Of a stretch of 64,000 nucleotides of DNA, positions 59,829 through 64,000 are shown piece after piece. How positions within the stretch are numbered: position 1 is the stretch's first letter; each line of letters opens with the position of its first letter. Below the pieces are notes generated by a model. The model was not told the origin of the DNA and searched no databases. It was given only the letters and a program-made list of their open reading frames with translations. Source of the DNA: Anaerolineales bacterium (GTDB lineage Bacteria > Chloroflexota > Anaerolineae > Anaerolineales > UBA11579); contig JAHBVB010000001.1 of the NCBI GenBank assembly GCA_019637805.1, forward strand, positions 137,875-201,874, given 5' to 3'. The position numbers and the translations under genes are program-made.

Positions 59829-60634
59829 TGAAGCGCAACTTCGGAAAATGGCTGGGCTGGGCTTACTATCTGCTGCTGTTGCTCTTTTTGCAGCTGCCCA
59901 TCCTCTTGCTGATCGTGTTCTCCTTCAATGATTCCGTGCTGCTGACCTTCCCGCTCAAAGGCTTCACCCTCGAGTGGTACCGCCAACTGCTGGGAGCGCG
60001 TGAGCTGCTCAATGCCGCCCGCAACAGCCTGGTGATCGGCCTGATCTCCTCGGGCGTGGCGACCGCCCTGGGCACCATGGCGGGCATCGCCATTTCGCGC
60101 TACAACTTCCCTGGCCGGGAGATCTTCCTCAACATTGCCACCCTGCCCCTGGTCATTCCTTATGTGGTGCTGGGCGTCGCCATGCTGATCTTGTTCCAGG
60201 CGCTTAACATTGGCCTTAGCCTGTGGACCATCACCATCGGCCACGCCGTGATCAACATCCCCTATGTGATGCTGATCGTTTCGGCGCGCCTCTCTGGCTT
60301 CGCCAATAACCTGGAAGAAGCCGCCATGGATCTGGGCGCTACCTATTGGGGCACCCTGATGCGCATCACCCTGCCCATCTCGGCTCCGGCCTTGGTGGCC
60401 GCTTTCTTATCCTCCTTCACCTTGTCTTTCGATGAGTTCTCGCTGGCCTTCTTCCTGGCCGGCACAGACAACACCTTGCCCGTCTACCTCTACTCGCAAC
60501 TGCGGTTCCCCAACCGTCTACCGCTGGCCATCACCACGGCCGCTGTGGTCATTCTGGTCTCAGCAGTCATCTTGCTGGTCTCCGAGTGGCTGCGCAAAGT
60601 GGGCACGGAACGCAAAATTCGGCGGGGCGGCTAA
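59828..60634 (+). CDS. potC: Polyamine-type ABC transporter permease, PotC-like
   Basis: 268 residues, six helices. The coupling loop reads LEEAAMDLGATYWGTLMRITLPISAP. FNDSVLLTFPLKGFTLEWYRQLL after the first helix is typical of PotC. It pairs with PotB to form the membrane channel. The ATG overlaps the potB stop. Confidence 0.93.
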   Translation: MKRNFGKWLGWAYYLLLLLFLQLPILLLIVFSFNDSVLLTFPLKGFTLEWYRQLLGARELLNAARNSLVIGLISSGVATALGTMAGIAISRYNFPGREIFLNIATLPLVIPYVVLGVAMLILFQALNIGLSLWTITIGHAVINIPYVMLIVSARLSGFANNLEEAAMDLGATYWGTLMRITLPISAPALVAAFLSSFTLSFDEFSLAFFLAGTDNTLPVYLYSQLRFPNRLPLAITTAAVVILVSAVILLVSEWLRKVGTERKIRRGG

Positions 60635-60667
60635 AATATCATCCCTCAGGAGCGCTAACCTACAAGA

Positions 60668-61852
60668 ATGAAACCCTACGCTGTTGAACTCAAGCAAGTA
60701 AGCAAAGTCTTCTCCGGCTTGTTGCGCGGTGAAAAGAACATGGCCGCGGTCAATAATGTGGATCTGCAAATTCGCCAGGGCGAGTTCTTTACTCTGCTTG
60801 GCCCCAGCGGCTGTGGCAAAACCACCACCTTGCGCATCATCGCCGGTTTTGAGTTCCCCAGCAGCGGCGAGGTGTACCTGAACGGCGAGCTTTCCAACAA
60901 CCTGCCGCCCTACAAACGTCCGGTCAACACCGTCTTCCAGAACTATGCGCTTTTTCCCCACCTCACCGTAGCGCAGAATGTGGCCTTCGGCCTGACCATT
61001 AAGCGCGTACCCGGCCCCGAGCGCGATGCCCGCGTGCGCGAAGCCTTGGAACTGATCCGCCTGGGCGACCTGGGCGGCCGCTACCCCAACCAGCTCTCCG
61101 GCGGGCAGCAGCAGCGCGTGGCCCTGGCCCGCGCCCTGGTCAACCGCCCGGCGGTGCTGCTGCTGGACGAACCCCTGGGCGCCCTGGACCTGAAACTGCG
61201 CGAACAGATGCAGCATGAGCTCAAGCAGCTCCAAAAGCGGGTGGGCATCACCTTCATTTATGTCACCCATGACCAGGAAGAAGCCCTGACGATGAGCGAC
61301 CGCATCGCCGTGATGAGCGAAGGCCGTGTACAGCAACTGGGCACGCCTGAGGATATTTACAACTACCCCGCCAACCACTTTGTGGCTGACTTCATTGGCG
61401 ACACCAACTTCATCGAGGGCCAGGTGGTTTCGCTGCATGAGAAGCACACTGTGCTGCAGGTGGGTCGTGAACAGGTCATCGCCGGCCCCAGCAAGGTGCG
61501 CCTGGCCCCCGGCGACAAGGTCACCATGGTCATCCGCCCCGAGAAGCTCAACATCACCCACGACAAAGGCGAAGCGCAGCCGCAGGAAGCGCCGCTTAGC
61601 AACGGCAACAGCCCCAACCGCGCCCTGATGAACGCCAAAGTCACCGACGAGGTCTTCGTCGGCACGGACAACCGCGTGTATGTGGCACTCAAGAGCGGGC
61701 CGGAGCTGGCCGTGCTGGTGCGCAATATGGACATCGACTTCAAGCCGGGCGACAAGGTTCGCCTGACCTACGACCCGGCGGACAGCCGCCTGCTGCCGGC
61801 CGCCCAGCTGGGCACGCTGGAAGAGGGCGGCAACGGGGACACTTCCGCCTAG
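60668..61852 (+). CDS. potA: Polyamine-type ABC transporter ATP-binding protein, PotA-like
   Basis: 394 residues. Walker [10 protein letters not shown], signature [15 protein letters not shown], Walker [12 protein letters not shown] and the switch histidine in [14 protein letters not shown] are all intact. The C-terminal 150 residues form the TOBE-type regulatory domain with [10 protein letters not shown] and [10 protein letters not shown] Gln/Pro/Asn-rich insert near 305-320 is unusual. It powers uptake through PotBC and ends the operon. Confidence 0.94.
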   Translation: MKPYAVELKQVSKVFSGLLRGEKNMAAVNNVDLQIRQGEFFTLLGPSGCGKTTTLRIIAGFEFPSSGEVYLNGELSNNLPPYKRPVNTVFQNYALFPHLTVAQNVAFGLTIKRVPGPERDARVREALELIRLGDLGGRYPNQLSGGQQQRVALARALVNRPAVLLLDEPLGALDLKLREQMQHELKQLQKRVGITFIYVTHDQEEALTMSDRIAVMSEGRVQQLGTPEDIYNYPANHFVADFIGDTNFIEGQVVSLHEKHTVLQVGREQVIAGPSKVRLAPGDKVTMVIRPEKLNITHDKGEAQPQEAPLSNGNSPNRALMNAKVTDEVFVGTDNRVYVALKSGPELAVLVRNMDIDFKPGDKVRLTYDPADSRLLPAAQLGTLEEGGNGDTSA

Positions 61853-61888
61853 TTTACGGCCCACGCGGCCTGTGCTCGTGCTACACAA

Positions 61889-61921
61889 TAAAAAAGCCGC
61901 ACCCGTTGGGTGCGGCTTTTT
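61889..61921. terminator. Terminator after potA, shared with the beta-helix gene
   Basis: Stem GCCGCACCC / GGGTGCGGC (61895-61903 with 61907-61915), GTT loop, A6 before and T6 after. It can act in both directions. Confidence 0.93.
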
Positions 61922-61942
61922 GCTTATTTGTTTCAGCTGCGA

Positions 61943-64000
61943 CTATTCTTCTCGCAAGTAGAGCACAGGCTCATAGCTGGCTTCGCTGCCAGTGGGTGTG
62001 TAAATAGCCACACATTCGTAGAAGCCGTCCAAGTTCAACGTACACACCGTCTCAAGCATCTCGTGTGTACCATCTGGCAAGATGTAGAAGATGGTGTACG
62101 GCTCCGCACTGGTGAAGATTACCGTAAGGCTTGGGGTTCCCAAGTCCATGGGGATGCTGAGCTGCACCGCACCCGTGCCCTGAGGATCCTCGAAGGCCAC
62201 ACCATAGGCCTCATCATGGTCCGCAAAGGGCAACTCGGTCACAAGGATACGGCTGGCATCAATGCTACCGTCATGCGCCAGCAGGACGCCATTCAAATCC
62301 CAGAAGATATTGCTACCCGTCACGGGGATGAAGAAGCCGCCAGTCGCACCAGGCGAGCTAGGTACCTCAGGTTTCTCGATCGTGTCATCGTGGATGCTTG
62401 GGAAACGGTCACAGACATCGCCCTTGCCGTCGCCATCCTTGTCAGCCTGCTTCGGGTTGGCAATCGTCGGGCAGTTGTCCTCATGATCCGCCACGCCGTC
62501 ACTGTCCGTGTCACTGTTCCCATTTGCAACCGTCAAGAACGGGCTGGTGATGACATTGCCACTAACCGTGTCGCAACCAGCAGTACCGGGGCCGGTGGAG
62601 CAGCCCCAGAAGTTGTTGGTGGCATCCACCGAGCCGACTGCATCGCTGTAGACACCTTCACCATTGCCAATGATGTTGTTGTAGTTGGCAATCGTATCTG
62701 ACTGATTGGTCAAGATGCCATAATCGTGTCCAGAGATACTGGAGTTGGTCACGGTCACAGATGTATTGCCATCCACACTGCCGTAGACATAGACGCCTAT
62801 CTCGCTGTTAGAAATTTTTGCATTGGTAATGGCAGCAGAGGCGCCAGTCGAATCACCAAAAATGATGATGCTGTACTGGCTGTTGCTGATCTGATCGCCG
62901 TCTAGCGTTACATCAGCATCATAAACATACAGCGCCGATTGATTGCCATCCAGTACGTTATTGCTTAGATTAGCTTCAACACCGGGATAGATCAGAATGC
63001 CACTGGATGTCCATGTAGGACCTGTGTAGTAGTTACCGGTAACTGTGTTGCCGCTAATCTGAGCGGTACTGTTGCCCGTCCCAACCTGAATGCCATTTTG
63101 AGCGATTACGCTGGTGGGGCCTTCACCGTGCACTTGATTGTCGGTAATGGTGATATCCAGATCGGAGCCAGAAATCACAATGCCCGCTTTTTGATAGTCT
63201 TGGATCACGTTGTTATCAATCACAATCACGCGGTCGGTGCCATCATCGTTGTAAACATAGATGCCAAGGCCATGCTGGCTGCCGGAGAAGCTAGCATCCA
63301 TCACATTTTGGATGGTGTTGTTGATGATAGCGCCACCAGCATTTTTATAGCCCACACCAATAAACCGGTAATTGGCATTGCCTTTCTTGTCGCCGTCAAT
63401 CGTAAAGCCATCGATGACCACATTATCGGCATCGTGCACGTAAATGACCGGTTTGTTTGTGCTGCCTGGCGAAGCAAAACTTTCCACCAAAACCGCAGGG
63501 GATTTAATAATTGCTCCCGAGCTGCCTTTGAGGGTCAGGTTCTTGTTGATCACAACCTGCTCAGTAAAGACACCCGCTTCAACATGCACGGTGGCTCCAA
63601 CTGGAGCATTGTCCACGGCAGACTGAATAGGTGTGGCGCTGACATGGCAGACACCACCAGCATAACCGGCAGGCGCGACCCAGGTGGAGCAGTCAGCCTG
63701 GTAAGCAACCACCTGAGTCGAGTCTAGCGGATCCTCAAACCAGGGATCTGGAGCACTCAGAAGCTCCTCAGCCTCGACAGAAGCCAGATTGACAGGCTGG
63801 CCTTCGTCATTCACGAGTACAGATGCCGTTTCAGCCAGAACAACAATTGCGTCTGCCACGGTCTCTTCATTTTCTACCTGCTCTGTCTGATTTTCTTCTG
63901 GCAGAGTAGTTTCAGGAGTTACTTCATCTCCAGGTTCTTCTCCGTTTGCGTATGCCACACCAGGGACAGCCAAAGCGATGGATGCCACCAGTGCAAACAC
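61943..64000 (-). CDS. Secreted right-handed beta-helix protein with thrombospondin type 3 repeats, partial
   Basis: At least 685 residues, cut by the right edge; the GTG at 64000 may be internal. The visible N-terminus is signal-like (FALVASIALAVPGVAYANG), then an acidic Glu/Thr linker. A pectin-lyase-like beta-helix fills about 135-485, with repeated V-I-I-D-N-N-V-I and I-T-D-N-Q-V-type rungs (NosD/parallel-helix pattern). Calcium-binding TSP3 repeats follow near 500-530 (DTDSDGVADHEDNCPTIANPKQADKDGDGKGDVCD), then a C-terminal beta domain. Such proteins bind or cleave polysaccharides on the cell surface. No catalytic residue can be named. Confidence 0.82.
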   Translation of the reverse strand: MFALVASIALAVPGVAYANGEEPGDEVTPETTLPEENQTEQVENEETVADAIVVLAETASVLVNDEGQPVNLASVEAEELLSAPDPWFEDPLDSTQVVAYQADCSTWVAPAGYAGGVCHVSATPIQSAVDNAPVGATVHVEAGVFTEQVVINKNLTLKGSSGAIIKSPAVLVESFASPGSTNKPVIYVHDADNVVIDGFTIDGDKKGNANYRFIGVGYKNAGGAIINNTIQNVMDASFSGSQHGLGIYVYNDDGTDRVIVIDNNVIQDYQKAGIVISGSDLDITITDNQVHGEGPTSVIAQNGIQVGTGNSTAQISGNTVTGNYYTGPTWTSSGILIYPGVEANLSNNVLDGNQSALYVYDADVTLDGDQISNSQYSIIIFGDSTGASAAITNAKISNSEIGVYVYGSVDGNTSVTVTNSSISGHDYGILTNQSDTIANYNNIIGNGEGVYSDAVGSVDATNNFWGCSTGPGTAGCDTVSGNVITSPFLTVANGNSDTDSDGVADHEDNCPTIANPKQADKDGDGKGDVCDRFPSIHDDTIEKPEVPSSPGATGGFFIPVTGSNIFWDLNGVLLAHDGSIDASRILVTELPFADHDEAYGVAFEDPQGTGAVQLSIPMDLGTPSLTVIFTSAEPYTIFYILPDGTHEMLETVCTLNLDGFYECVAIYTPTGSEASYEPVLYLREE

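Overview
The window looks like a chromosomal segment of an uncultured Chloroflexota (Anaerolineae-like) bacterium. This is inferred from high-GC host genes, TATAAT/TAGAAT boxes set 6-8 nt from start codons, giant secreted RHS and glycine-rich Thr/Pro-linker proteins, small glycine-rich membrane proteins, and a DUF5309-type capsid protein. No rRNA or complete tRNA is present to confirm it.

Layout. (1) 1-5888 is an AT-rich acquired island. It holds a partial Rep_trans replication/relaxase gene cut by the left edge, a TIR-like protein next to a small membrane protein, a NotI-family restriction enzyme overlapping a Dam-type methylase, a tRNA-Arg 5' half that stops in the anticodon loop, and a membrane-anchored Mrr-type nuclease. 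(2) 6173-11537 is a sugar-PTS block: HPr, then a self-regulated DeoR repressor, IIB, IIC, an SgcQ/BtpA protein, a ribulose-phosphate 3-epimerase-like enzyme and IIA. The content matches the E. coli sgc operon. (3) 11596-23787 is host metabolism and maintenance. Its highlight is glnA: the leader carries two ANTAR hexaloop hairpins overlapping a terminator, and the GAF-ANTAR gene lies directly upstream. Other genes are a serine hydrolase, proline dehydrogenase, bS21 and a PolX with an altered polymerase site. (4) 23911-31276 and 51182-55612 are two halves of a phage structural gene set on the minus strand (portal, scaffold-like, major capsid, connector-like, virion proteins, holin-like). No terminase or integrase is visible. 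(5) 33744-50978 sits between those halves. It is an RHS polymorphic-toxin array: one full RHS gene, one 5'-decayed RHS gene and an RHS 5' stub. Both toxin tips are HExGH zinc-peptidase-like. Each RHS gene overlaps by 4 bp a gene with a C-x-LPC-[WY]-x-G-x-x-P motif, the likely immunity protein. (6) 55831-61852 holds a nitrilase-type hydrolase, a PAS protein, a GNAT and a potDBCA polyamine importer with a terminator-bearing leader. (7) 61943-64000 is a secreted beta-helix protein cut by the right edge.

The two systems most worth following are the glnA/ANTAR antitermination module at 14805-15790 and the RHS metallopeptidase/immunity array at 37256-50978. The TIR plus membrane-protein pair at 1432-2363 is a third candidate.
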